Source of the DNA: Polyangium jinanense
GTDB lineage: Bacteria > Myxococcota > Polyangia > Polyangiales > Polyangiaceae
NCBI RefSeq assembly: GCF_028435365.1
Contig: NZ_JAGTJJ010000026.1
Span: 62,001 to 126,000, forward strand
DNA length: 64,000 nt
Direction of reading: 5' to 3'
Shown: one piece after another, positions 7,973 through 17,261 of the stretch
Layout: each line of letters begins with the position of its first letter
How positions within the stretch are numbered: the stretch's first letter is position 1
Notes under the pieces: model-generated
Told to the model about the DNA's origin: nothing
Seen by the model: only the letters and a program-made list of their open reading frames with translations
Databases searched by the model: none
Made by a program: the position numbers and the translations under genes

Positions 7973-10900
7973 TCAGCCAGACGTGAACGCGCTGCCCGTC
8001 CAGCGGAGTGTCACGGGCTTGCCGGTCGGCGGGAGCTCGACGTCGATTGAAACGAGCTTCGGCGGCTTGCCGTCGCCGTCGGGCACGAGCGCATCGACGC
8101 GAACCTTCGTGGCGCGCGCGGGCGCGAGCTCTTCGGGGCGCGCGAGCTGCAAGGAGATCGGCGATTTCTCCGCGAGGCCAAAACGGAGCGCGTAGAGGCC
8201 CACGCCCGCCGCGACGACGTCGGGGCCGAGGGGGTCGGCGGCCTTGTCGCGCAGGAGCTTCACGTCGAGGGCGAGGGCGCCCGCAGGCGCGCGGACGAGC
8301 GCGACCACGGCCGCGTTCGGATACGGGAGCTCGAGCGAGGCCCGCGCGAGGCGATCCGTGTCCGACTCCGCGAGCCCTTGGCGACCACGGCCCTCGGCGA
8401 GCAGGACGTGCGCGAGGTAGCCCGCGAGCCTGCCGAGCGTCTCGTCACCCGCGCGACCGCCCGTCTGCGTGACACGCGCGAGCATGCGGTGCGCGATGTC
8501 GAGCCGGCCCGCGCCCGCATGCGCGAGCGCAAAACGAATGACGGCCGCGGGCTCCTCGGGGACGAGCTCTTCGAGCACGGCGTAGGCGAGCGACGCGTCG
8601 TCGAAAAAACCCTCGTTGCGCAGGCGATCGCCGAGGAAGGCGCGTGCCCACGGGTCCCGCGGGGCGCGCTCGGAGAGCTCGCCGAACGTCCGGCGCGCCT
8701 CCGCCTCGTCGCCGATGCGCAGGAGCGCGGACGCCGCGTCCGCGAGCAGGCCCGCATCCGCGAAGGGATCGCGGCGGGCGCGGCGGATCTCCTCGGAGAG
8801 CTCGGCCTTCATGTCGAGCGCTTCGAGCAGCGCGAAGAGCCGGCGCCGAAGCCGCGCATCGTGCGGCGCGATCCCGAGGAAACGGCGCACGACCGCGAGC
8901 CGCCCCTTGTCATCGTTCGCCGCGCGGTACTGCTTGCGGAACGTGCCCACGGGGTAGCGCTCACTGCCCACGAGCTCGCGCTTGATGGCAAAGAGCTCCT
9001 CGGGGCTCTGCGCGCGACGGATCGCTTCGCGCCGCAGCAGCGCGGCCGCGTCACTCTCGCCGAGCAGCTCGAGCTTCCCGGCGACGCCCACGCGCGCAAG
9101 GCCGTTCGGCTCATTCACGAGGATGAGCTCGAGCAGCGCACGACGATCGGTCCACGTGGGCAGCTCGCACGACTGCTTCGCTTCGACGTACACCACGTCG
9201 GCCTGGCCGCGGTCGAGCCGCTCGCGCCACACGCCGCGGCGGAGCGGCAGCGGCAGGAACGAGGTCGGCGAGCACTTGCGGCCCCGCAGCGTCGCGCGCG
9301 GCGGCGGCAAGCCGAGCGTGCGCGTCACGTCGATCGACACGGTGAGCCCGCTCGCAGGGAAGATCATCCCACGCACCACGACCTCGACGCAGCGGTCGAG
9401 CGCGTCGTCGTCCGCGCCTGACACGCCCTTCACGCGGACCTTCTCGGCGCGGCCGTCGCCGTCGATCGAGAAGTTCACTTCGAGCTTGCCCGAGAGCTCG
9501 GGCCGGAGCGCCGCGCGCGAGTCGCGGCACGCCCGCACCGAGGGGCCGGCCTCGTCGAGCAGCCTCGCTGCGGCCTCGGCCACCGCGGCCTTGTAGGCGG
9601 CCTCGTCGTCCTTGTCCTCGGCCGACTCGGTCTCCTGCGGGACGTTCATCAGCGTCCCGGCCGCCGCGCGCGGCGTGGCGAACGCCGCGGAGAAGCCGGA
9701 CTCGGGCCCGGCCGAGAGATCGAGGATGCGCGTCTGCAAGAGCGTCGGCGTGTAGACGCGCGGGCCGCCGATCACGAAGCCGGTCCACGGCGTGAGCAGG
9801 CCGGCGCGCAAGGCCACGTCGGTCGCGGCCTCCCGCCCCTTGCCCTTCAGCGCGATCTCCTCGACACGCGCCGCGGCCCAGCGCCGGGCCACGTCCTGCT
9901 CGCGGAACGCGCGCTCCACGACGACGGGCCGCTTCTCCTCGTGCACGCCGCGCGCGTCGCGGTAGCGCAGCGTGATCGAGCGAGGCGGATCGCCCCGCAC
10001 GCGGCCCACCGCGAAGACCGTCTCGCCGGCCGTGATCGCCCGCGCCGAGCGCGGGTAGATGCGATCGACCTCGGTCCCGAACACGATCTCGACGCCCGCC
10101 ACCGCGGGCTGCAGCGCCTCGGCGATGAGCTCGGTCGCGACACGCGCGGCGTCCGTCGTGTCCGCGATCTCGAGCAGCGGCCCCGAGCCGCGCACCAGGC
10201 TCGCGAGGGCGAAACGGTTCACGAGCGGCCCGACGCCCACAGCGCCGAGGCGCGGCGCCCCACCCTGTCGGCGCGCGAGCCGCGCCTGGATTCGATCGAC
10301 CGTTGGATCTCCAACGGTCGGCCAGCCGTCGCCCACGTAGATCACCATGCCGGCGGGCGCGTCGACCGGCAGCGCGTCCGCGCCGACTTCGAGGGCACGG
10401 CCGAGATCCGTCGCACCGCCCGTCGAGATCTGCCCGAGCGCCTCGCGGATCGCCTTGCGGCGCGCCTCGTCCACCGGCCCGATCGTGGGCGGTCCGATCG
10501 GACGCACCGTTTGATCGGCGGCCAGCACGACCACCTTGTCCCGCGCTCCCAGGCCCGAGAGCACCGCGTCGACGAGCGCGCGCTCCGCGTCGAGCAGCGC
10601 CGGCTCCACGCTCGACGAGACGTCGAGCACGAGCGCGAGCGTCACCCCGTCCTCGGCGCGCGCCTCGGGCACCTCGGTGCGCACGAGGATCGTCGAAGCC
10701 GGATCATCGTCGTCGCCCTCGAACGGCGGCGCCACGAAGAGCCGCGCGGGCGACGACGAAGGCTCGATCGCCACGTCCACCACGAGGTCCGCGGTCGGCC
10801 GATAATCGGGCCGCCGCAGCTCGACGGTGCTGCCCGTCACGCGCGCGCCGAGTCCCGCGCCGATCGACTTCGGGCTCGACTGCGTCGCGTCGATCTTCGC

Positions 10901-12442
10901 GGAGAACTCGCCGATGAGCGGGGGCGCGGCATCCGAGACCATCGGATAGCGGTACTGCACGACCCAGGTCCCATCGCCCTTCGGCCGCGGCGAGAGCCAC
11001 TCGACGTACCGGACGATCACCTGCACCGTCGCGCCGGGCGAGATGCTCGGAATCGTCGCGCGGACCCAGCCTTCGCCGGCCCACTCGAGCACCTCGCCGC
11101 TCGAGCTTCCGCTCCCGGGGCCGCGTAGATCACGCGTGGCGAGCGCGATGTGTCCCTCGTTCGGGTTGCCAATGCGGACCGAGGCGAACCGCGCCACGAT
11201 CGCGCCCGGCGGGATCGCCAGGCGATAGTCGCCGGTCACGTACGTGCTGCCGGCGTTGAAGAACGTCGTCCGCACCTCGGTCTCGGCGAGCTCGCGCGCG
11301 ACCGTCGCCTCGACGTCGTGCGCGCGGATCGTGAGCGGCGAGCCGGCGTCGCCGGGGTTGTCCTGCCGACCCTCCGGCCGACCCCAGAGCTCACCGACGG
11401 CCCTGCGCGGCGCGCCCTTCGCGCCCCACGGCGCGGCCATGCCGCCCGTCCAGTCGTCGTAGCCGCGCTCGGGCGCGACCTCGACCTTGCTGCCGTCCAC
11501 CGTGGCCGTCTCGCCCGCGCGCACCGTCTTCTCGGCGCCGCCCGCGCGCACCGTGATCTCCTCGGTCGCCGCGTAGAGCTTCGCGCTCGAGGGGCGCTCG
11601 CGCGAGCGCTCGATGCCGGTGTTCGCGCCGCTCACGATGCCCGTGGCCTCGCCGAGCTCGATCTCGGTCCGCGCGCCGAGCGCACCCTGCACGAAGATGC
11701 GCCCGTGCTCGAGCGCCACGCCCTTCTGCGTGATGCGCAGGCTCGTCGATCGATCCAGCACGAGGCCCGTGCCGTCGTCGAGGCGCAGGCGCGCCCGACC
11801 GTCGGCGTCGGTCTTGACGACATCCCCCTCGGAAAGCCGCCGCGTCTTGTGCACGGGCACGCCCGCGGCGGTTACCGACGCGTGCACCGCCTGCAGATCG
11901 GCCACGGTCGGCACGAGCGGCTGGCTCGGCTTCCGTTCGCCTTGCCCGCGCAGGAGCATGACGGTCACGAGGATGACCACGATCGAGCTCACGATCGCGA
12001 AGAGCGCGGGCGGGATGGTCCCGCCTTCGGGCGGCAGGGGCGTCGATGGCGTCCGCCGGATCTGCTCCTGCGCGCGCGGATCACTCACGGGTAGCCATTC
12101 GGCCGTGTCGAGTTTGTCGCCACGCGTGACCACGACGATACGGCGCTCGTTCACGCGCGGAGGCTCGGGCACGGCGGCCGCCGGCTCGTCGTCGCCATCG
12201 TCGTCATCATCGTCGTCGTCGCTTCCGCCGTCGCTCCCGCCTCCGCCACCGCTGTCGCTACCGCCTCCGCTTCCGCTGCCGCCTGCGCTCGCGCTTTCGT
12301 CTCCGCTTTCGCTCGCGCTCGCGTTTTCCTCCGCGCTGGTCGTGGGTTCTTCGGGACGAACGGATGCCTCTCCGGCCGCCAGGGTCGCTTCCTCGGAGGG
12401 CGTGCCCTTCACGTCTTGCTCTTCTCGTCGCTCGTCGCTCAC
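7973..12442 (-). CDS. Very large FecR/VIT/vWA/TPR membrane protein with AgmX/PglI-like segment
   Basis: The product is 1489 aa. It has an acidic Ser/Gly/Asp N-terminus (about 1-95, including a run of eight Asp), one transmembrane helix (about 146-164), a FecR-like beta region (about 175-300), a VIT-like domain (about 355-480), and a von Willebrand A domain with an intact MIDAS DVSSS (about 604), a TGGATD loop and VGDGWPTVGD. Next comes a segment like the AgmX/PglI C-terminal domain (about 970-1035), then TPR-like helical repeats (about 1150-1350). The GTG start overlaps the stop of the upstream paralogue by 4 bp (GTGA), so the two are translationally coupled. VIT/vWA pairs elsewhere mediate protein complexes; AgmX/PglI relatives are linked to gliding motility in Myxococcus. 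An envelope scaffold anchored by one helix is an inference. Confidence 0.8.
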   Translation of the reverse strand: MSDERREEQDVKGTPSEEATLAAGEASVRPEEPTTSAEENASASESGDESASAGGSGSGGGSDSGGGGGSDGGSDDDDDDDDGDDEPAAAVPEPPRVNERRIVVVTRGDKLDTAEWLPVSDPRAQEQIRRTPSTPLPPEGGTIPPALFAIVSSIVVILVTVMLLRGQGERKPSQPLVPTVADLQAVHASVTAAGVPVHKTRRLSEGDVVKTDADGRARLRLDDGTGLVLDRSTSLRITQKGVALEHGRIFVQGALGARTEIELGEATGIVSGANTGIERSRERPSSAKLYAATEEITVRAGGAEKTVRAGETATVDGSKVEVAPERGYDDWTGGMAAPWGAKGAPRRAVGELWGRPEGRQDNPGDAGSPLTIRAHDVEATVARELAETEVRTTFFNAGSTYVTGDYRLAIPPGAIVARFASVRIGNPNEGHIALATRDLRGPGSGSSSGEVLEWAGEGWVRATIPSISPGATVQVIVRYVEWLSPRPKGDGTWVVQYRYPMVSDAAPPLIGEFSAKIDATQSSPKSIGAGLGARVTGSTVELRRPDYRPTADLVVDVAIEPSSSPARLFVAPPFEGDDDDPASTILVRTEVPEARAEDGVTLALVLDVSSSVEPALLDAERALVDAVLSGLGARDKVVVLAADQTVRPIGPPTIGPVDEARRKAIREALGQISTGGATDLGRALEVGADALPVDAPAGMVIYVGDGWPTVGDPTVDRIQARLARRQGGAPRLGAVGVGPLVNRFALASLVRGSGPLLEIADTTDAARVATELIAEALQPAVAGVEIVFGTEVDRIYPRSARAITAGETVFAVGRVRGDPPRSITLRYRDARGVHEEKRPVVVERAFREQDVARRWAAARVEEIALKGKGREAATDVALRAGLLTPWTGFVIGGPRVYTPTLLQTRILDLSAGPESGFSAAFATPRAAAGTLMNVPQETESAEDKDDEAAYKAAVAEAAARLLDEAGPSVRACRDSRAALRPELSGKLEVNFSIDGDGRAEKVRVKGVSGADDDALDRCVEVVVRGMIFPASGLTVSIDVTRTLGLPPPRATLRGRKCSPTSFLPLPLRRGVWRERLDRGQADVVYVEAKQSCELPTWTDRRALLELILVNEPNGLARVGVAGKLELLGESDAAALLRREAIRRAQSPEELFAIKRELVGSERYPVGTFRKQYRAANDDKGRLAVVRRFLGIAPHDARLRRRLFALLEALDMKAELSEEIRRARRDPFADAGLLADAASALLRIGDEAEARRTFGELSERAPRDPWARAFLGDRLRNEGFFDDASLAYAVLEELVPEEPAAVIRFALAHAGAGRLDIAHRMLARVTQTGGRAGDETLGRLAGYLAHVLLAEGRGRQGLAESDTDRLARASLELPYPNAAVVALVRAPAGALALDVKLLRDKAADPLGPDVVAAGVGLYALRFGLAEKSPISLQLARPEELAPARATKVRVDALVPDGDGKPPKLVSIDVELPPTGKPVTLRWTGSAFTSG

Positions 12443-15400
12443 GGCTCGACCTCCCGGGCCTCACCCTTCGAGATGGCGAACGCCCGCACCGGCTTGCCGC
12501 CGCGCGCGAAGCGGATCGTTTGCTTCACGATGGTCTCGCCGTCCTCCCCCTCGTCGAACACGATCGTCAGGATCGCTTCCGCGCCGAGGCGCGCGGCATG
12601 CTCCACGTCCTCGCCTTCGAGCCGCACCTCCACGCGTGCGTCCGGACGCATCGGGAGGAGCGCCTGCGCGATCCCCAGCGTCACGTCGCCCTCGGGTGCC
12701 GGCATCTGCGTGCCGAGCCCGTTCGTCCAGAGCGACGGATGGAACTCGGGGTGCGACCACGTCAGCAACACGCGCGCCCCGCGCGGCGCCTTGCCGGCCG
12801 CGCGTTCGGTCGAGATCACCCGCAGGAGCCGCGCGCGCAGCGTCTGTTCCTCGTCCTTCTTGCCGTTCTTCTGCGCGAGGAGACGGCCCCACGCGAGGTA
12901 CGTCGCGGCGAACGCGCGCGCCGTCACGGCCGGGCTCTGCTCCGCGTCGGGCGCGCCCGCTGCGCCGCCCTTCTCGGTCCACTTGATGGCCTCTTCGAGC
13001 TTGCCCATGCCCTCGGCGGCCGCCGCGAGCAGCAGCGAGACGCTCGTGTCGTCGGGCGCGAGCCGCGCCAGCGTCTCGTACTGCCGCGCCGCGTCCGCGT
13101 ACCAACCGTGGGCCCTCAAAAGATCGCCGAGCCTGCGCCGCGCGACCGGATCGTCGGGGGCAAACTCCACGATCTCGCCGAACGACCTTCGCGCCTCGGC
13201 CTCGTACGCGGCCTTCTTGCCCGCGTCGGTCTCCTTCGCTGCGCGGCGCAAGTACAGCTCGCCGACCGCGGTCCGCACCCGCGCGTCCGCGTCGGGCCTC
13301 GACCTGAGCGTCCGGCCGAGCTCACGCGCGCCCGCGTCGTCCGACGCGTCCTCCAGCATGTCGAGCAGCCGCAGCGCGAGCGCGAAATCGTCCGGCCACT
13401 GCGCCACGAGCTCCCGCAGCTTCTTCACCCGCTCGTCGGGCGACTTCGTGTCCTTGATGAGCTTCTCGAGCAGGCCCGGATCCATCGACTTCAGGCCGAG
13501 CGCGGCGTGAAGCTCGCGCATCTCCTGCGCGGTGCGCACGCGCGCGAGGATCCCGCGGTAGAGCGCGTCGGCCACGCCGAGGTCCGTGAACATCACGCGC
13601 CAGAGCGTCACCTTCGCGGCGATCGACGGCATCGCGTCGAGCATGAGCGACACGAGCTTCGACCTCTCGCGCCACGTCGGCGCCTCGCACGCGGAGAGCG
13701 CGGCGCGATAAACCGAGCGCACGCCCTGCGCGTTCCCCGCGACGCGACCGAACCGCTCGCGCCACAGGCCCACGCGCTCCTCGAACGGCACGAGCGCGGC
13801 GCCGCTGCACGGCGACGCCTGATGCGGCACGTCGCCCACGTGCACCACGATCGTCGTGCCCGTCGATCCGGCGACGCGCTTGGCTTTGTCCGTGGGCTTC
13901 TGGGCCTCGTCGGGCTTGTCCTCGCCTGCGGACGCCTTGCCACTCAGGTCCCCGCCCGCGAGCGGATCCCCCGGAGCGTTCGACTGCTTCGTGAACCCCT
14001 GCGGCAGCGACGGCGCGGCCTGCGGTGGACGCGGAGGCGCCGCCGGCGAGGCCGTCGCCGCGGCGCTCGGCATCGCGATCGGGGCCTCCATGATCTTCGG
14101 CGGCGCGCTCTTGTGCGTGCCGCCGAGCCGCCCGTGCCCCGAGCCGAACCCTTGCCCCGTGCCCGTGCCCGCGCCTTGCCCGATCGTCCCGATGGAACCG
14201 AGCCCGATGCCTTCGCCTCGTCCGCCGCCGCCTTCAGCAAGGCCCGAGAGCCCGAGGCCGCCGGCGCCGTACGCGTCGCCGATCGTGCTGCCCCACTGGT
14301 TGCCATTCGCGGCGAGACCATCACTCCCGAGCGAATCGTCGCGGCCCCACGGCGCCGTGGGCGCGTTCGGATCGCCGCCCGCGCCCGTATTCAGCATGCC
14401 GATCATCCCGAACTCGGCCGCGTCGCGCAGCGCTTGTTGCCGCGCGATGTGCGGATCGGCGTTGTCCGCGGGCCCTTGCACGCCGTAGCGGTTGCCCGAC
14501 GAGCGAACCGGGCCGCTGCCCATGGAGCCTTCTTCGCCCTTCGCCCGCGTGCCCGTACCACCTTCCTTGTTGTCGCCGTTCGGCGCGGCAGCGACCTCCG
14601 CGGCCGCGACTCCGTTCGCCTCTTCTTCTTCGTCGTCGACGTCCGCCTTGATGATCGGCGTCCACATCATCCGGCGCTTCGTCTCCACGAGGCTCCGCGC
14701 CATGCCCTTCTTGCGCTCGAGCTCGGCGCGCTCCTCCGGCGTCATCTCGTTCTTCGTCGGCACGTAGAGCGACGTGACCGGCGTGATGATCGCGTGACGC
14801 GATCCGAGATCGACCATCGCCGCGCGCCCCGTCGCCTCGACCATCATCTGCAGGAGGCGCCCTTCCGCCCAGCGACGCCGCAGATCCCCCTCGTCCTCGA
14901 TCCGCGTCACCTGAAGGTTTGTCCGGACCGTACCTGCAGGCCCCGTCAGCGCCACCGACGTCGGCAAACCCGCAGCCGTCACGCGGCCGATCACCGCGAT
15001 GCTCTCGTCCGCCACGAGCGCGCCGAGATCTCGCGGGAAAATCCGCTCCACCGTGGGCCCGAGATCCACCTGCGCGCCCAGCCAAACCGGCCGCTCGGCA
15101 TGCTCGAGCAAGCGAAGCGCCACGCGCGCCGCGGCGTTCGCGTCGGCCACGCGCTCGGCGAAACCGCCCCGCGCGAGACCTTCGAGAAGCGCCATGTCCG
15201 CGTCGTCGCCCACGCCCACGCCGAACATCCGCACCGGCCGCGGCAGCTTCGCCATCCGATCCCGCAGTTCCTGCAGCCGGAGCTCGCCGACCGTGGGCGC
15301 GCCGTCGCCGACGTACACCACCGCGCCACGCCGCGAAGGATCGAGCAGCGCCGCGGCCTGGCTCAACATCGCCCCGAGATCCGTCGCGCCGCCTCGCTCG

Positions 15401-17076
15401 ATCCGCGACATCCGCGCGAGCACCTCGCGCCGCCCCGCCTCGTCGATCGGCGCGAGCCCGTCCTTGCCCGGCACGACCGGCACGAGCGACGTATCCCCGC
15501 CGAATACGCCCACCCGATCGTCCTTGCCGAGGTGCGCGAGCAAGGCCGCCGTCGTCGCCCGCGCGATCGCGAGCGAGGGCGCGTCCGTCGCGGCCGACGT
15601 GTCGATCACGATCGCCAGATCGAGCCCGCCCTTCGCGATCGGAACGTCGGCGGATCGCACCGGCACGATCACGTAGTCGGCCTCCGTCTTCGCGCGTTCC
15701 ATCGCGTGCGCGCGCTCCGAAGGCTGCACTGTCTCGAGATCCATCGTGTGCGGCGCCGTGTAGCCGCGCGGCGCGACGAGGCCGTCGTCGAAGAGCTCGA
15801 TCGCGAGATCGGCCCTCGGCACGAAGTCCTGCGCGCGCACCCTGATCGTCCCGCCCTCGCGCACGCCGCTCATGCCCGTGCGCACCTCGCGCGCGCCGGC
15901 CCGCGCGAGATCGATCGTCGCCGTCAGCTCCTCGATGTGCGGCAAGGACCCCTCGGCGCCCTCGGCCGCCATCGGGTACACGTAGAGCCGTCGCTCTCCG
16001 CGCGCCCCCGTGCGCCCGAGCCACTCGGCGTACCGCACCACGACGCGCCGCGATTGTCCGGGCAAAATCGGGTAGAGCCGCGCCTTGTACACGCCCGGCG
16101 CCTCCCACTCGAGCAGCGCCGGATCTTCCTTGCTGCCCTCGTAGACGTTCGCCTGGTACTGCGCCGCGGCGGCCTGCTTCTCCTTGACGTACCCCCAGAA
16201 CACCACGCCGTCGCGATCCACGCCGAACTTGTGCAGCGTCGCGCCCGCGGGCGTGCGGAAGCGGTACACACCTTCGACCGTCGCCGAGCTCGGGTTGAAG
16301 AAAAGCTCGTCGACCTCGGTGATCGCGAAGTCGTCCTGGATCGACACGCGCACGTCGAGCCTCTGGATCGCGAGCGGGAAGCGCGGCGCGCCTTGCTCAC
16401 CCGGCCGACGCGCGCCCACCGTGCCCACGCCGTACGGCGAAGGTTCGGCCGAACGATCCGTTGTCGCGAGGCCGCCCGTCCAGTCCTCCCACGTCAGCAC
16501 CGGCGACGTCTTCGCCGTGGGCTCACCCTTGTGCGGCTCGAGCGTGAGCCGCTCGCCGGCCGTCGCGCGCGCCGAACCGTCCGTGCGCACCTCGCCGGCG
16601 AGCACATACACGTCCGACGCGCCGTCCTTCTGGGCCACATCGATGCTCGCGCGCACGTGCGCGAGGTGCAGCGGCCCGGTCGGCGTCTTGAGCTCGGTCG
16701 TGATCGTCGCAGGCGTATCCACGAAGACGCGCCCGTGCTTGATGTCGATCACATCGGCGTGGACGACGAGCTCAGCGGGCCCGCGGACGAGCAGCGTCGC
16801 GCCTCCGTCCCGCCGGAGCCACGCGAGCCCGTTTTGCTGCACCCGCACCACCTCGCCGTCCACGAGCCGTTCTCGTGGGTACGGTGGGCGTTCCGGCTCA
16901 CCGGGCGGCGCGACGAGCACGTCGCGACGGACCGTCCTGAGCTCGGCCCAGGTCTGGGATCGTGGCAGGAGCGGGCGCTCCGGTTCACGACATGCGGTGA
17001 GCAGCCCCGGACAAACCAGGGCGAAAAACGCCAGCACCACGAGGGCGAGGCGCGGACGAACGCGGTTCGAGGACAT
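12439..17076 (-). CDS. Very large VIT/vWA/TPR lipoprotein with altered MIDAS
   Basis: The product is 1545 aa. The start at 17076 has GGAGG 9 bp upstream and gives a lipoprotein signal ending GLLTAC (Cys29); upstream in-frame starts lack a ribosome site. The order is: FecR-like region (about 70-190), VIT domain (about 225-355), von Willebrand A domain (about 483-680), a Gly-rich segment with GIGLGSIGTIGQG and GSGHGRLGG wording (about 915-992) as found just before the tail of AgmX/PglI proteins, and TPR-like helices (about 1080-1375). The MIDAS reads DTSAA instead of DxSxS, so the second metal-binding Ser is Ala. It is a paralogue of the next gene, which it overlaps by 4 bp. Anchoring by lipid plus partner recruitment through VIT/vWA and TPR is an inference. 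Confidence 0.82.
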   Translation of the reverse strand: MSSNRVRPRLALVVLAFFALVCPGLLTACREPERPLLPRSQTWAELRTVRRDVLVAPPGEPERPPYPRERLVDGEVVRVQQNGLAWLRRDGGATLLVRGPAELVVHADVIDIKHGRVFVDTPATITTELKTPTGPLHLAHVRASIDVAQKDGASDVYVLAGEVRTDGSARATAGERLTLEPHKGEPTAKTSPVLTWEDWTGGLATTDRSAEPSPYGVGTVGARRPGEQGAPRFPLAIQRLDVRVSIQDDFAITEVDELFFNPSSATVEGVYRFRTPAGATLHKFGVDRDGVVFWGYVKEKQAAAAQYQANVYEGSKEDPALLEWEAPGVYKARLYPILPGQSRRVVVRYAEWLGRTGARGERRLYVYPMAAEGAEGSLPHIEELTATIDLARAGAREVRTGMSGVREGGTIRVRAQDFVPRADLAIELFDDGLVAPRGYTAPHTMDLETVQPSERAHAMERAKTEADYVIVPVRSADVPIAKGGLDLAIVIDTSAATDAPSLAIARATTAALLAHLGKDDRVGVFGGDTSLVPVVPGKDGLAPIDEAGRREVLARMSRIERGGATDLGAMLSQAAALLDPSRRGAVVYVGDGAPTVGELRLQELRDRMAKLPRPVRMFGVGVGDDADMALLEGLARGGFAERVADANAAARVALRLLEHAERPVWLGAQVDLGPTVERIFPRDLGALVADESIAVIGRVTAAGLPTSVALTGPAGTVRTNLQVTRIEDEGDLRRRWAEGRLLQMMVEATGRAAMVDLGSRHAIITPVTSLYVPTKNEMTPEERAELERKKGMARSLVETKRRMMWTPIIKADVDDEEEEANGVAAAEVAAAPNGDNKEGGTGTRAKGEEGSMGSGPVRSSGNRYGVQGPADNADPHIARQQALRDAAEFGMIGMLNTGAGGDPNAPTAPWGRDDSLGSDGLAANGNQWGSTIGDAYGAGGLGLSGLAEGGGGRGEGIGLGSIGTIGQGAGTGTGQGFGSGHGRLGGTHKSAPPKIMEAPIAMPSAAATASPAAPPRPPQAAPSLPQGFTKQSNAPGDPLAGGDLSGKASAGEDKPDEAQKPTDKAKRVAGSTGTTIVVHVGDVPHQASPCSGAALVPFEERVGLWRERFGRVAGNAQGVRSVYRAALSACEAPTWRERSKLVSLMLDAMPSIAAKVTLWRVMFTDLGVADALYRGILARVRTAQEMRELHAALGLKSMDPGLLEKLIKDTKSPDERVKKLRELVAQWPDDFALALRLLDMLEDASDDAGARELGRTLRSRPDADARVRTAVGELYLRRAAKETDAGKKAAYEAEARRSFGEIVEFAPDDPVARRRLGDLLRAHGWYADAARQYETLARLAPDDTSVSLLLAAAAEGMGKLEEAIKWTEKGGAAGAPDAEQSPAVTARAFAATYLAWGRLLAQKNGKKDEEQTLRARLLRVISTERAAGKAPRGARVLLTWSHPEFHPSLWTNGLGTQMPAPEGDVTLGIAQALLPMRPDARVEVRLEGEDVEHAARLGAEAILTIVFDEGEDGETIVKQTIRFARGGKPVRAFAISKGEAREVEP

Positions 17077-17261
17077 CCTGGGGTGCCTCCACATCGAAAA
17101 GGAATGCGGAGACACAGGCGCGCCCCCGATCCTGTCGAGAAGACTCTACCAGGACACCCGACCCGGGATTTGGTTCCTTTTGGAGATTGGATCGCGAGGG
17201 AGGAGGGAGGGGCGAGGAGCGAGGCGAAGACGTCGTCGCCCCGCTCCTCCATCGAGCCGGC

